A DNA stretch of 35,782 nucleotides from Lachnospiraceae bacterium (GTDB lineage Bacteria > Bacillota > Clostridia > Lachnospirales > Lachnospiraceae). Positions within the stretch are counted from its first letter, which is position 1. Each line of letters begins with the position of its first letter. A program made the translations under genes and the position numbers. The notes under the pieces are model-generated. The model did no database searches. It worked only from the letters and a program-made list of their open reading frames with translations, and was not told the DNA's origin. Positions 21,429 to 30,371 of the stretch are shown in pieces. The stretch is taken from positions 1 to 35,782 of the forward strand of contig JAFXGP010000017.1 of NCBI GenBank assembly GCA_017521195.1, read 5' to 3'.

Positions 21429-23687
21429 ATGGAACAAATAACAGGATATGTAGATCACATTATCTATCGCAAAGCAGAAAACGGATATACGGTATTTGTA
21501 TTGATTAGCGATGAGGATGAGATTACCTGTGTTGGAAATCTGGGACAGATTGATCAGGGAGATTATTTACAGATTGAGGGAGAAGAAGTTTCCCATGCCA
21601 TATACGGAAGTCAGATAAAAGTGAAATCTTACCGTATCGTTCCGCCTACAGATGCAGACAGCATGGAACGGTATCTGGGAAGCGGGGCAATTAAAGGAGT
21701 TGGACCGGCATTAGCAAAGAGAATTGTTAAAAAATTCGGCAGTGATACCTTTAGGATTATAGAGGAAGAACCGGAACGTCTGATAGAAATAAAAGGGATT
21801 AGTGAACGGATTGCCCGACAAATCAGTGAACAGATGGATGAGAAAAAGGGAATGAGGGAAGCTATGATTTTCCTACAGCAGTATGGAATCAGCAATGCTC
21901 TTGCAGTAAAGATTTATGATACCTATGGTATGAAATTATATCAGGTTATGAAAGAAAATCCCTATCAGCTGGCAGAAGATATTCACGGAATTGGGTTTAA
22001 AATGGCAGATGAAATCGCTGCTAAAATAGGAATACGGACAGATTCGGACTATCGGATCAGAAGTGGGATATTATATACCCTTTTATTGGCAAGTATGGAA
22101 GGGCATGTATATCTGCCTAAAGAAATTCTTTTGCGCAATACCGGGATTATGTTACAGCTTCCGGAAGAAGTAATAGAAGTGCAGTTGGCAAATCTTGCCA
22201 TGGATAAGAAGTTGGTGATAAAGAAAGCAGATGACAGAGTGTTGGTATATGCATCTGCATATTATTATGCGGAATTGAATTGCGCCAAAATGCTAATGGA
22301 ATTGGATTCGGCAGTGGATTACTTCCCTACAGAAGAAGAACGGGCACAGGAGGAAGAATTTCGACAGCAAATAGAAAAGAAACTTATCTGCCTGGAGAAA
22401 AGTTTGGACCTGAAATTGGATGAACTGCAAAGCCGGGCGGTGGTAGAATCTGTTCTTCACGGAGTTTTTCTTTTGACCGGAGGTCCGGGAACAGGAAAGA
22501 CAACAACCATTAACATGATTATCCGCTATTTTGAAAGAGAAGGCTTGGATATTATGCTGGCGGCCCCTACAGGACGTGCGGCTAAGAGAATGACGGAAGC
22601 CACCGGATTTGAAGCCAGAACCATTCATCGTATGCTGGAGCTGAACGGCAGTTTGGAGGAAGACGGCAGAAAAGCCAGTTTTGGTAAAAACCAGGAAAAT
22701 CCATTAGAAGCGGATGTGGTGATTATTGATGAAATGTCCATGGTGGATATCCATTTGTTTCAGGCTTTATTAAAAGCTATTTCACCGGGAACAAGACTGA
22801 TTTTAGTAGGAGACGTAAATCAGCTGCCTTCGGTTGGACCGGGACAGGTATTGCAGGATTTGATAGCCAGCAATGTATTTTCGGTGGTGAGTCTTAAAAA
22901 AATTTTCCGACAGGCACAGAATAGTGACATTGTTGTCAATGCCCATAAAATTCATCTGGGAGAAAGCCTTTCGTTAGATAATAAAAGCAAAGATTTCTTT
23001 TTCTTGGAACGGAATGATGTGAATGTAATTTATAAACACATGATTCAGTTGATTCAGGACAAATTACCCGGATATTGTGATGTTACTCCTTTTGAAATTC
23101 AGGTGCTGACACCTATGAGAAAAGGAAGTCTGGGAGTGCAGAGTCTGAATAAGATTTTGCAAAAATATTTGAATCCGGAATCAAAAGAAAAAGAAGAACA
23201 TATATATGGTGATACCATATTCCGTGTTGGGGATAAGGTAATGCAGATACGGAACAATTATCAGTTAGAGTGGGAAGTTGTGAGCAAATACAATATTCCT
23301 ATTGATAAAGGCGTAGGTGTGTTCAACGGAGATATGGGAATTATCAAAGAAATCTATAATTACAATCAGACTTTGGTAGTGGAATTTGATGATATGCGAA
23401 GAGTTACATATCCTTTTTCCGGTCTGGATGAATTGGAACCGGCTTATGCCATTACCATTCATAAATCTCAGGGAAGCGAATATCCGGCAGTGGTGATGCC
23501 GTTGCTTTCCGGCCCAAAACAATTATTTAACAGAAATCTGCTCTATACCGGGGTTACCAGAGCAAGAAACTGCCTTACGGTTTTGGGAAGTAAGGAAATA
23601 ATTGATGAAATGATTTCCAATAATAATGAAAATATGCGTTATACAGGATTGGAGAAACGGATCAGAGAAGTGAAAGGATTCTATTGA
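21429..23687 (+). CDS. recD2: RecD2-type 5'-3' DNA helicase
   Basis: A 752-residue superfamily 1B helicase of the RecD2 group, which acts without RecBC in Gram-positive bacteria. An N-terminal OB-like domain (GYVDHIIYRKAENGYTVFVL) and helix-hairpin-helix repeats (GVGPALAKRIVKKFG, GISERIARQI) precede the motor: Walker A GGPGTGKTTT (about residue 350), Walker B VIIDEMSMVD, motif III VGDVNQLPSVGPGQ and the C-terminal AITIHKSQGSEYPAVV and YTGVTRAR. ATG 21429 is preferred because AAGGGA lies eight bases upstream; ATG 21420 overlaps that site. The stop overlaps the comFC start by 3-4 nt, so translation is coupled. Confidence 0.93.
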   Translation: MEQITGYVDHIIYRKAENGYTVFVLISDEDEITCVGNLGQIDQGDYLQIEGEEVSHAIYGSQIKVKSYRIVPPTDADSMERYLGSGAIKGVGPALAKRIVKKFGSDTFRIIEEEPERLIEIKGISERIARQISEQMDEKKGMREAMIFLQQYGISNALAVKIYDTYGMKLYQVMKENPYQLAEDIHGIGFKMADEIAAKIGIRTDSDYRIRSGILYTLLLASMEGHVYLPKEILLRNTGIMLQLPEEVIEVQLANLAMDKKLVIKKADDRVLVYASAYYYAELNCAKMLMELDSAVDYFPTEEERAQEEEFRQQIEKKLICLEKSLDLKLDELQSRAVVESVLHGVFLLTGGPGTGKTTTINMIIRYFEREGLDIMLAAPTGRAAKRMTEATGFEARTIHRMLELNGSLEEDGRKASFGKNQENPLEADVVIIDEMSMVDIHLFQALLKAISPGTRLILVGDVNQLPSVGPGQVLQDLIASNVFSVVSLKKIFRQAQNSDIVVNAHKIHLGESLSLDNKSKDFFFLERNDVNVIYKHMIQLIQDKLPGYCDVTPFEIQVLTPMRKGSLGVQSLNKILQKYLNPESKEKEEHIYGDTIFRVGDKVMQIRNNYQLEWEVVSKYNIPIDKGVGVFNGDMGIIKEIYNYNQTLVVEFDDMRRVTYPFSGLDELEPAYAITIHKSQGSEYPAVVMPLLSGPKQLFNRNLLYTGVTRARNCLTVLGSKEIIDEMISNNNENMRYTGLEKRIREVKGFY

Positions 23688-24388
23688 AAACCGATATATT
23701 ATTAGATTTGATTTTCCCTTCAAGATGTGCTGTATGTGATACGGTTCTTGGGTGGGACGAACAAGAGATTTGCGGAGAATGTAAGCAAAAAATTAAATAT
23801 TTAGAGCAGCCCACCTGTTTTAAATGCGGAAAACCTGTGAAGGCAGAGGAAGAATACTGTTATGACTGCAGAGAAAAAGAACATTTCTTTTTGCAGGGGG
23901 CAGCGGTGTTTTCTTATGAGTATATTCGTCTTTCTCTTTATCGGTTTAAATATTTTGGAAGACAGGAATATGCCAAATTTTATGGACGTCAGATGGCATG
24001 CCGGATGGAGAAAAAAAGAAAGATTTGGAAACCAGATGCTTTGATACCTGTGCCGCTTCATAAAAAGAAAAAAAGACAAAGAGGATATAATCAGGCAGAA
24101 TTGGTGGCGAAGGAGTTATCACGTTATTGGGGAGTGCCTGTGATTACTAATTTGGTGGTAAGAAGCAAAAATACCAGACCTATGAAGGAAATTGTTGGTA
24201 CAGATAGACAAAATAATTTGAAAAAGGCTTTCAAATTAGGTGCAAATGATGTAAAATTAAGTACAATTATAATTATTGACGATATCTATACCACGGGGAG
24301 TACTATAGACGCCGTGTCAAAAGTGTGTTTAGAAGCGGGAATTAAACAAATATATTTTCTCACGGTATCTATAGGATATGGTTTATAA
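23684..24388 (+). CDS. comFC: ComF-family phosphoribosyltransferase-like protein
   Basis: A 234-residue protein of the ComFC family, linked to handling of single-stranded DNA during natural transformation. An N-terminal four-Cys zinc-ribbon pair is visible (CAVCDTVLGWDEQEICGEC and CFKCGKPVKAEEEYCYDC). The C-terminal half is a type I phosphoribosyltransferase fold: PDALIPVPLHKKKKRQRGYN, then IIIIDDIYTTGSTID as the PRPP-binding motif. The TTG start overlaps the recD2 stop (TTGA), with AAAGGA upstream. The gene leads into yvyF as in Bacillus. The genuine substrate of ComFC is not established here. Confidence 0.88.
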   Translation: MKTDILLDLIFPSRCAVCDTVLGWDEQEICGECKQKIKYLEQPTCFKCGKPVKAEEEYCYDCREKEHFFLQGAAVFSYEYIRLSLYRFKYFGRQEYAKFYGRQMACRMEKKRKIWKPDALIPVPLHKKKKRQRGYNQAELVAKELSRYWGVPVITNLVVRSKNTRPMKEIVGTDRQNNLKKAFKLGANDVKLSTIIIIDDIYTTGSTIDAVSKVCLEAGIKQIYFLTVSIGYGL

Positions 24389-24409
24389 GATGAAAATGGA
24401 GGGTGTACA

Positions 24410-24829
24410 ATGAACGTTAAAAACTGTAGAAAATGTAGAAGAATCTTTAACTATGTAATGGGGCCTATTCTTTGTCCTAACTGTCGTGAAGCAGAAGAAG
24501 CAAAATTTCAGGAAGTAAAAAAATACGTACAGGAAAACAGAAGATGCGGCATGCAGGAAGTTTCCGAAGCTTGTGATGTCAGCTTAAATCAGATTCAGCA
24601 GTGGTTAAGAGAAGAAAGATTAGTATTAGCCGACGATTCACCAATCGGAATCGGTTGCGAAAAATGCGGAAAAATCATCAGAGGCGGAAGATTCTGTCCG
24701 GAATGTGTTAATCAGATGACCAATTCTTTCCAGTCAACCATGAGTGGAATGAGAAGACCGGGTAGTTCTTATGAAGAACAGAGAAGAGATACAAGAGACG
24801 GTAATAGAATGCGTTTCTTAAATAAATAA
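24410..24829 (+). CDS. yvyF: YvyF-like flagellar operon protein
   Basis: A 139-residue protein with an N-terminal zinc-ribbon (NCRKCRRIFNYVMGPILCPN with C), a central helix-turn-helix-like stretch (MQEVSEACDVSLNQIQQWLR) and a second CEKCGKIIRGGRFCPEC ribbon. This layout is that of the YvyF/TIGR03826 family located between comFC and flgM in Bacilli. The family is linked to flagellar regulation by gene order. A strong GGAGGG site precedes the ATG. No flgM follows here; a membrane protein does. Confidence 0.85.
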   Translation: MNVKNCRKCRRIFNYVMGPILCPNCREAEEAKFQEVKKYVQENRRCGMQEVSEACDVSLNQIQQWLREERLVLADDSPIGIGCEKCGKIIRGGRFCPECVNQMTNSFQSTMSGMRRPGSSYEEQRRDTRDGNRMRFLNK

Positions 24830-24852
24830 AATGAGTGAGGCAAGATTCTTGT

Positions 24853-25245
24853 ATGGTGAATGAAGAACGAATCAAGCTGATGACAAGAATGGCAGCTTAT
24901 GAAAAAGAAGAACATAAAAAAAATAAAACGATAGTAAGTTTTTTTAAAAGTGATTATATCAGTATGCAGACATTAAAATCTATTGTGTATACAACCATTG
25001 CTTTTGCTATTATGTTTGGTTTGTATGTGTTGTATGATTTCGAGATTTTTATGAAAGAAATCTATCAAATGGATATTTTTGAATTTGCAAAAAGTGTCAT
25101 AATTGTATACGGAATTTTTATGGGGATAATTCTGGTGATTACCTATATAGTATCTTTGTATCAGTATAACCGGGCTTTGCAAAGTACTAAGCTGTACTAT
25201 GCTAATCTTAAAAAGTTATCTCAGGATTATGGCGAAGAAGAATAG
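24853..25245 (+). CDS. Small two-span membrane protein
   Basis: A 130-residue protein of unknown function. It starts with a charged cytoplasmic N-terminus (NEERIKLMTRMAAYEKEEHK), then two predicted membrane spans, about TLKSIVYTTIAFAIMFGLYV and FAKSVIIVYGIFMGIILVIT, and ends with a charged tail LKKLSQDYGEEE. The ATG at 24853 is the probable start, though its ribosome site is weak; a GTG at 24835 is in frame but has none. It lies between yvyF and a larger membrane protein upstream of cdaA. I recognise no family. Confidence 0.7.
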   Translation: MVNEERIKLMTRMAAYEKEEHKKNKTIVSFFKSDYISMQTLKSIVYTTIAFAIMFGLYVLYDFEIFMKEIYQMDIFEFAKSVIIVYGIFMGIILVITYIVSLYQYNRALQSTKLYYANLKKLSQDYGEEE

Positions 25246-25296
25246 GAGTTATCTTGTTTTTGGCAGGTAACAAATAAAAACCGAAAGGGAAGACTG

Positions 25297-26343
25297 ATGA
25301 CAGGTTTATTGGAACTGAGAGAATATTTGAAACAAATTTATGCAAAATATGAAGTATATTTGAAACCTTGTGTAAAATTTTTGACAGCATTGGTTACATT
25401 GATTGCAATCAATACATCTATGGGATATATGAGTGTATTGAAACATCCGGCAGTTATACTTGTAATTGCTTTGATGTGCTCTTTTATGCCTAAGAATTTT
25501 GTAGTACTTGTATCTGCGCTTTGGATTATGGTACATTCGTTTTCTTTGGCTGCAGAGTGTGCGGCTGTAGTGGCAGCAGTATTTGCAATTATATTTTTGT
25601 TATATTTGAGATTTTCACCCAAGGATACGATTGTGGTGTTGCTTACACCATTACTGTTTGCATTCAAGATACCATATGTTATGCCGGTGGCAATGGGACT
25701 TTTAGGAGGCCCAATGGCAGTAGCTTCTGTCAGCTGTGGTGTAATAGTGTATTATGTAATAAAATTTATGACAGACAATAGTGCTGTTTTTTCGGCTACG
25801 GATGCAGAAACAGGTTCCCAAAAGTTCCGTCTTATGTTAGATGGTATTCTGGATAATAAAGCTATGATGGTCACTATTGTCATATTCGCGTTAGTACTGA
25901 TTATAGTGTATGTTATCAGAAGATTAGCTGTGGACTATGCATGGACAATTGCTATTGTCAGTGGGATTGCCGTATGTGCTATATCATTGTTAGTATGTGA
26001 GTTTGTTATGGAATTGCAGTTCTCTGTAATTGCAATTGCTTTGGGAAGTGTAGTTTCTTTTTTCATTTGTCTGGCAATCCAGTTTCTGGAATTTAATGTG
26101 GATTATACCAGAACAGAAATTGTTCAGTTTGAAGATGATGAATACTATTATTATGTAAAAGCAGTACCTAAAAATGTATTGGCTGCACCGGAAAAGAAAG
26201 TAAAGAGAATTAATAAACAACATAAAAAAATGGCAACAAAGCAGGAAAAAGCTGTGAGTACCATTAAGACTTCACATGGGGTATCCCGCACAACAGTAAA
26301 AACAGATGTGAAGAGTAAGAATAGAGTAAAACAGGACAAATAG
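25297..26343 (+). CDS. Polytopic membrane protein upstream of cdaA
   Basis: A 348-residue protein with about eight predicted membrane spans between residues 25 and 270 (for example FLTALVTLIAINTSMGYMSV and MVTIVIFALVLIIVYVI) and a C-terminal cytoplasmic tail of about 60 residues that is strongly basic (KKVKRINKQHKKMATKQEKA). It is not recognised as a transporter family. It ends 3 nt before cdaA, so it is probably co-expressed with the c-di-AMP operon. A role in the same envelope process is inferred only from this. AAAGGGAAG ribosome site supports the start. Confidence 0.75.
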   Translation: MTGLLELREYLKQIYAKYEVYLKPCVKFLTALVTLIAINTSMGYMSVLKHPAVILVIALMCSFMPKNFVVLVSALWIMVHSFSLAAECAAVVAAVFAIIFLLYLRFSPKDTIVVLLTPLLFAFKIPYVMPVAMGLLGGPMAVASVSCGVIVYYVIKFMTDNSAVFSATDAETGSQKFRLMLDGILDNKAMMVTIVIFALVLIIVYVIRRLAVDYAWTIAIVSGIAVCAISLLVCEFVMELQFSVIAIALGSVVSFFICLAIQFLEFNVDYTRTEIVQFEDDEYYYYVKAVPKNVLAAPEKKVKRINKQHKKMATKQEKAVSTIKTSHGVSRTTVKTDVKSKNRVKQDK

Positions 26344-26346
26344 TAA

Positions 26347-27216
26347 ATGGAACAAATTTTAAATTTTTTGGACAATAATTTAAGTAATCTTTATATTCCA
26401 CGGCCGGGGATTGTTGATATATTTGAGATTGTCATTATATCAGTTATTATTTACCACATTCTGATTTGGATGCGTAATACCCGTGCCTGGTCTTTGATGA
26501 AAGGTATTGTTTCCATCATGGTAATGTTTGTCATTGCCGTGATTTTGGAAATGAATACCATTATTTGGATTGCCCAAAATGTTGTGTATCTGGGTGTCAT
26601 TGCTGTAATTGTAATTCTACAGCCGGAATTAAGAAAAGCTTTGGAAACTATAGGAAAACAGAATTTTTTCAGTGCTTTTTTGCCGGTAGATTTCAGCCGT
26701 GATGAAGAAGGACTTTTTTCAGACCATACAATTAAAGAAATTACTAAGGCTTGTGTAGAAATGAGCAAGGTAAAGACAGGTGCTTTAATTGTTATTTCCC
26801 AGAATGATATGTTGACAGAGTATGAGCATACGGGAATTGAATTGGATGCGGTAGTCAGCAGCCAGCTTTTGATTAATATTTTTGAACATAATACACCATT
26901 ACATGATGGTGCTGTTATTGTACGCGGAAACCGTATTTGTTCCGCGACCTGTTATTTGCCTTTGTCTGATAATATGCAGCTCAGTAAGGCATTGGGAACC
27001 AGACACCGCGCAGGTGTTGGTATTTCTGAAGCATGTGATGCCATGACTTTAATTGTTTCCGAGGAAACGGGAAAAATTAGCGTGGCTTATAAAGGTGAGC
27101 TGACAAGGAATCTGAAAGCGGAAGATATTGAGAAATATTTAGGCAAAATTCAGAATAAACCTACAGAAGAAAAGAAAAAGAGAATTTTGAATATAAATAG
27201 AAATAAGAGCAAATAG
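26347..27216 (+). CDS. cdaA: Diadenylate cyclase CdaA
   Basis: CdaA is the membrane-bound enzyme that makes cyclic di-AMP from two ATP. The 289-residue protein has three N-terminal spans (about 20-100, including FEIVIISVIIYHILIWMR) and a DAC catalytic domain with LHDGAVIVRGNRI (DGA motif, about 186) and GTRHRAGVGISE (RHR motif, about 219). The C-terminal tail is basic. The start sits 3 nt after the preceding gene with AGGA upstream. It is followed by cdaR and glmM, the classic three-gene cluster tying c-di-AMP to cell-wall precursor supply. Confidence 0.96.
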   Translation: MEQILNFLDNNLSNLYIPRPGIVDIFEIVIISVIIYHILIWMRNTRAWSLMKGIVSIMVMFVIAVILEMNTIIWIAQNVVYLGVIAVIVILQPELRKALETIGKQNFFSAFLPVDFSRDEEGLFSDHTIKEITKACVEMSKVKTGALIVISQNDMLTEYEHTGIELDAVVSSQLLINIFEHNTPLHDGAVIVRGNRICSATCYLPLSDNMQLSKALGTRHRAGVGISEACDAMTLIVSEETGKISVAYKGELTRNLKAEDIEKYLGKIQNKPTEEKKKRILNINRNKSK

Positions 27217-27224
27217 GAGACAGT

Positions 27225-28493
27225 ATGAAAGAAAAATTGACAAACAATCTTAGCTTGAAGATTATTGCTGTTCTATTTGCAGCAGGTCTTTGGATGATAT
27301 CTATTAATATCAATGATCCCTACCAGAGCAAGGATTATTCTGTTGTGGTACAATTACAGAATATGGGGATTATGACAAGTAGTGGCAAATATGTGGAAGT
27401 ACTGAATGATTCTGATGAGATTACCGTAAGAGTACGTGGAAACAGGTCTGTCATGGATAGTTTTTCTGCATCTAATATTGTGGCAGTGGCAGATTTGAGT
27501 GAAATGGATGAGAATAACCGTGTTCCTATCAAATTGTCGACAGTTAAGACCAGTGGCAGCAAAATAGAGAGTCTGCGTTCTGCGGATAATTATGTAGAAG
27601 TTAAGGTCGAAAATATTCGTAAAATACAGAAAACACTGGAAGTAATCACTAAGAATGTACCGGAAGAAGGATATATTCTCGGGAAAGTATCTACAGAACA
27701 AAATGCACTCCGTATTTCCGGGCCGGAATCGGCAGTGTCTGTGGTGGATAAGGCAGTTGTTAATTTTGATCTTGCAAATGCTACGGAAGATGTTAGTATG
27801 ATTCTTCCTGTAGAGTTGTATGACGTTGAGGGAAATAGAATCAATGATTCACGTCTTACCATGAGTATTAATGAAGTACAATGTATGGCTTCTGTTTTAA
27901 CAACAAAAGAAGTACCGGTTCAGGTTACTACAAAAGGAAATGTTGCAAGAGGATATGGAATTACCGGTGAGATTATCAGTGAACCGGCGACTGTAACAAT
28001 CGCAGCAAAAGCATCTGTACTTCGAAGATTAAATACTTTGGAAATTCCGGAAGGCATAGAAATTCAGGGTGCAAAAGAAAATGTAACTGCTATTATTGAT
28101 ATAAGAGAGTATTTGCCTGAAAATGTAATTTTTGCCGACTCTGATTTTGACGGAAACATTAAAGTTACAGCGATAGTAGAAGAAATTGTTACCAAAGAGA
28201 TAGAAATTGGCAAGGAACAGATAGAGATTGTAAATCTGCCTGAGAAAATCAAAGGCGAAGTAGGAGACATCGAAGACAAGATTAAGGTAGAAATAAGTGC
28301 TTATGGCTCTAATGAGAATGATGCCAATGAAGAAAGTATAGGTGTAAAAGTAGATATTCTCTCTTATATGAACGAAAACAGTCTGACGGAATTGGAACCG
28401 GGGACTTATGATATGCAGGTTCGTTTTGAAACACCACATGGTGTATGGATTAAAGAGGAAGTTAATATACCGGTAATTATTTCAGAAAAATAA
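27225..28493 (+). CDS. cdaR: CdaA regulator CdaR (YbbR repeats)
   Basis: A 422-residue protein anchored by one N-terminal span (LKIIAVLFAAGLWMISININ) with the rest outside the membrane. Repeated YbbR domains of about 80-90 residues are visible, each with a valine-rich strand set and an NVP or VPV motif (for example VITKNVPEEGYILGKV, EVPVQVTTKG, GEIISEPATVTIAA). In Firmicutes CdaR contacts CdaA and modulates its activity. It follows cdaA after 8 nt and precedes glmM by 58 nt. Ribosome site AGGAG. Confidence 0.92.
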   Translation: MKEKLTNNLSLKIIAVLFAAGLWMISININDPYQSKDYSVVVQLQNMGIMTSSGKYVEVLNDSDEITVRVRGNRSVMDSFSASNIVAVADLSEMDENNRVPIKLSTVKTSGSKIESLRSADNYVEVKVENIRKIQKTLEVITKNVPEEGYILGKVSTEQNALRISGPESAVSVVDKAVVNFDLANATEDVSMILPVELYDVEGNRINDSRLTMSINEVQCMASVLTTKEVPVQVTTKGNVARGYGITGEIISEPATVTIAAKASVLRRLNTLEIPEGIEIQGAKENVTAIIDIREYLPENVIFADSDFDGNIKVTAIVEEIVTKEIEIGKEQIEIVNLPEKIKGEVGDIEDKIKVEISAYGSNENDANEESIGVKVDILSYMNENSLTELEPGTYDMQVRFETPHGVWIKEEVNIPVIISEK

Positions 28494-28551
28494 TGAGGGA
28501 TATGATTATAAGTAAAAAATCAGATAATAAAGAAATGATGGAGGCAAGTCT

Positions 28552-29901
28552 ATGGCTAGATTATTTGGTACAGATGGTGTAAGAGGTATTGCAAACGAAG
28601 AATTAACACCCCTGATGGCAATGCAGCTTGGTCAGGCAGGCGCATATGTATTAACAAAACAGACACAACACAAACCAACAATTATGGTTGGTTGTGATAC
28701 CAGAATTTCAGGAGATATGTTGGCTAATGCTTTAATGGCCGGTGTATGCAGTGTTGGAGCCAATGCGGTTTATGTAGGAGTAATCCCGACACCTGCAGTT
28801 GCCTATCTTACCAGAAAATATAAAGTGGATGCAGGAGTTGTAATTTCCGCATCTCACAACCCTGTAGAGTTTAATGGAATTAAATTCTTCAATGGTGACG
28901 GATATAAATTATCCGATGATTTGGAAGATGAAATCGAAGCATTAATTAACAATAATATGGCAGGAGTAAAATTCCCAACGGGAACCGGTGTCGGAAAGAT
29001 CAAATATCGTAATGATGCCAGGGAAGAATATATCAATCATGCTATGAGAAAGATTCCTGTGAATTTGAATGGAATGAAAATTGTGGTGGATTGTGCGGAA
29101 GGTGCTTCTTTCTATACTTCTGTAGAGACTTTGAAAGAACTTGGAGCGCAAGTGATTGCTATTCATAATAATCCGGATGGAACAAATATCAATGCAAACT
29201 GTGGTTCTACACACATGCAGGAATTACAGGCAAGGGTTGTTTATGAAAAGGCTCAAGTAGGTTTGGCGTTTGATGGTGATGCAGACAGAATGCTTGCAGT
29301 GGATGAAAATGGGAAAATAGTTGATGGCGATCAGATTATGGCTATTATCGGCAACCATATGAAACATCAGGGCAAATTAAAAAATGATACCATTGTAGCT
29401 ACAGTTATGAGTAATCTGGGATTCTATATCATGGCAAACGAACAGGGACTTAACATTGAGCAGACAAAGGTAGGGGATCGTTATGTGTTAGAAAGAATGC
29501 GCGAAATTGGTGCAGTTCTTGGTGGAGAACAATCAGGTCATGTAATACTTCTGGAAGAAAATACTACAGGAGATGGTTTGCTTAGTGCACTTCATTTGTT
29601 GGAAGTTATGGTGGATACAGGGAAACCGTTGTCAGAACTGGCTTCTATCATGAGTGTAATGCCACAGGCATTAGTAAATGCAAAAGTTCCTACACATAAA
29701 AAAGATAAGTATATGGAATATCCTGAAATTGCAAAGGCTATTGAGGATTTGGAAGCTATGTTTGCAGGTGAAGGAAGAGTTTTAATCAGACCATCCGGAA
29801 CAGAACCTAAGGTTCGTGTTATGATTGAAGGAAAAGACCAGGAAGTGATTGAAAGAGAAGCTAAGAAATTAGCGGATCTGATTCAGAACACTATGTTGTA
29901 A
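28552..29901 (+). CDS. glmM: Phosphoglucosamine mutase GlmM
   Basis: GlmM converts glucosamine-6-phosphate to glucosamine-1-phosphate for UDP-GlcNAc and hence peptidoglycan. The 449-residue length is standard. Motifs: N-terminal RLFGTDGVRG, active phosphoserine in ISASHNP (Ser about 101), metal-binding FDGDADRM, sugar-binding GGEQSGH and phosphate-binding RPSGTEPKVRVM. GGAGG ribosome site upstream. It closes the cdaA-cdaR-glmM cluster; in Bacillus, CdaA and GlmM interact physically. Confidence 0.97.
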   Translation: MARLFGTDGVRGIANEELTPLMAMQLGQAGAYVLTKQTQHKPTIMVGCDTRISGDMLANALMAGVCSVGANAVYVGVIPTPAVAYLTRKYKVDAGVVISASHNPVEFNGIKFFNGDGYKLSDDLEDEIEALINNNMAGVKFPTGTGVGKIKYRNDAREEYINHAMRKIPVNLNGMKIVVDCAEGASFYTSVETLKELGAQVIAIHNNPDGTNINANCGSTHMQELQARVVYEKAQVGLAFDGDADRMLAVDENGKIVDGDQIMAIIGNHMKHQGKLKNDTIVATVMSNLGFYIMANEQGLNIEQTKVGDRYVLERMREIGAVLGGEQSGHVILLEENTTGDGLLSALHLLEVMVDTGKPLSELASIMSVMPQALVNAKVPTHKKDKYMEYPEIAKAIEDLEAMFAGEGRVLIRPSGTEPKVRVMIEGKDQEVIEREAKKLADLIQNTML

Positions 29902-29933
29902 CAGTTCAGCCATGCGCCCCAAAATTAAAATAC

Positions 29934-29962
29934 TTGAGAAAACATAAATAAAGTGCTATTAT
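29934..29962 (+). promoter_or_regulatory. Promoter of the HPr-like gene
   Basis: TTGAGA (29934-29939), a 17-nt spacer and TATTAT (29957-29962) lie about 45 nt upstream of the ATG at 30008. Confidence 0.6.
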
Positions 29963-30007
29963 GGAAACAGCGAAAGATATTCGGGGTAGAAAACGGAGGT
30001 ATGGGAT

Positions 30008-30271
30008 ATGGTAAGCCAGAAGGTAGTTATCAAAAACCCAACAGGATTACATCTAAGACCGGCGGGAATCCTATGTAAGGAAGCAATGCAATATAAATCA
30101 TCGATTACATTTACGTACAGGGGAAATACAGCTAATGCAAAGAGTGTTCTCAGTGTGTTAGGTGCATGTATAAAATGCGGCGACGAAATAGAGTTTATTT
30201 GTAATGGCGCAGATGAAGAACAGGCGTTGAAAGCGTTGGTTGATGCCGTGGAAAGCGGTTTAGGGGAATAA
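30008..30271 (+). CDS. HPr-family phosphocarrier protein
   Basis: An 87-residue HPr-like protein. His15 in NPTGLHLRPA is the site phosphorylated by enzyme I, and Ser46 in AKSVLSVLG is the usual regulatory site for HPr kinase. The sequence around Ser46 (SVLSVLGACIKCGDEI) differs from typical HPr (SIMGVMSL), so this may be a specialised paralogue rather than the main sugar PTS carrier. It has its own promoter and terminator and no PTS genes beside it. Ribosome site is GGAGG. Confidence 0.85.
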   Translation: MVSQKVVIKNPTGLHLRPAGILCKEAMQYKSSITFTYRGNTANAKSVLSVLGACIKCGDEIEFICNGADEEQALKALVDAVESGLGE

Positions 30272-30279
30272 GAATTCAG

Positions 30280-30313
30280 ACCCACCTGTAGTAGTTGCAG
30301 GTGGGTTTATTTT
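30280..30313 (+). terminator. Terminator after HPr-like gene
   Basis: A perfect 9-bp stem (ACCCACCTG with CAGGTGGGT) has a 9-nt loop and is followed by TTATTTT. Confidence 0.8.
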
Positions 30314-30322
30314 ATAAAACCA

Positions 30323-30350
30323 ATAACAAACAGAGCAGTAAGTTTGTTAT
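30323..30350 (+). promoter_or_regulatory. Hairpin immediately upstream of leuA
   Basis: A perfect 9-bp stem (ATAACAAAC with GTTTGTTAT) with a 10-nt loop ends about 11 nt before the leuA ribosome site. It has no T run and is not a T-box. Its role, if any, is unknown. Confidence 0.35.
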
Positions 30351-30371
30351 GGAAAGAAAGAGGAGTAGGTT

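Noticed and set aside
30314-30371. T-box or leucine attenuator before leuA
   Set aside because: The gap is too short for a T-box and contains no leader peptide or terminator; only a 9-bp hairpin is present.
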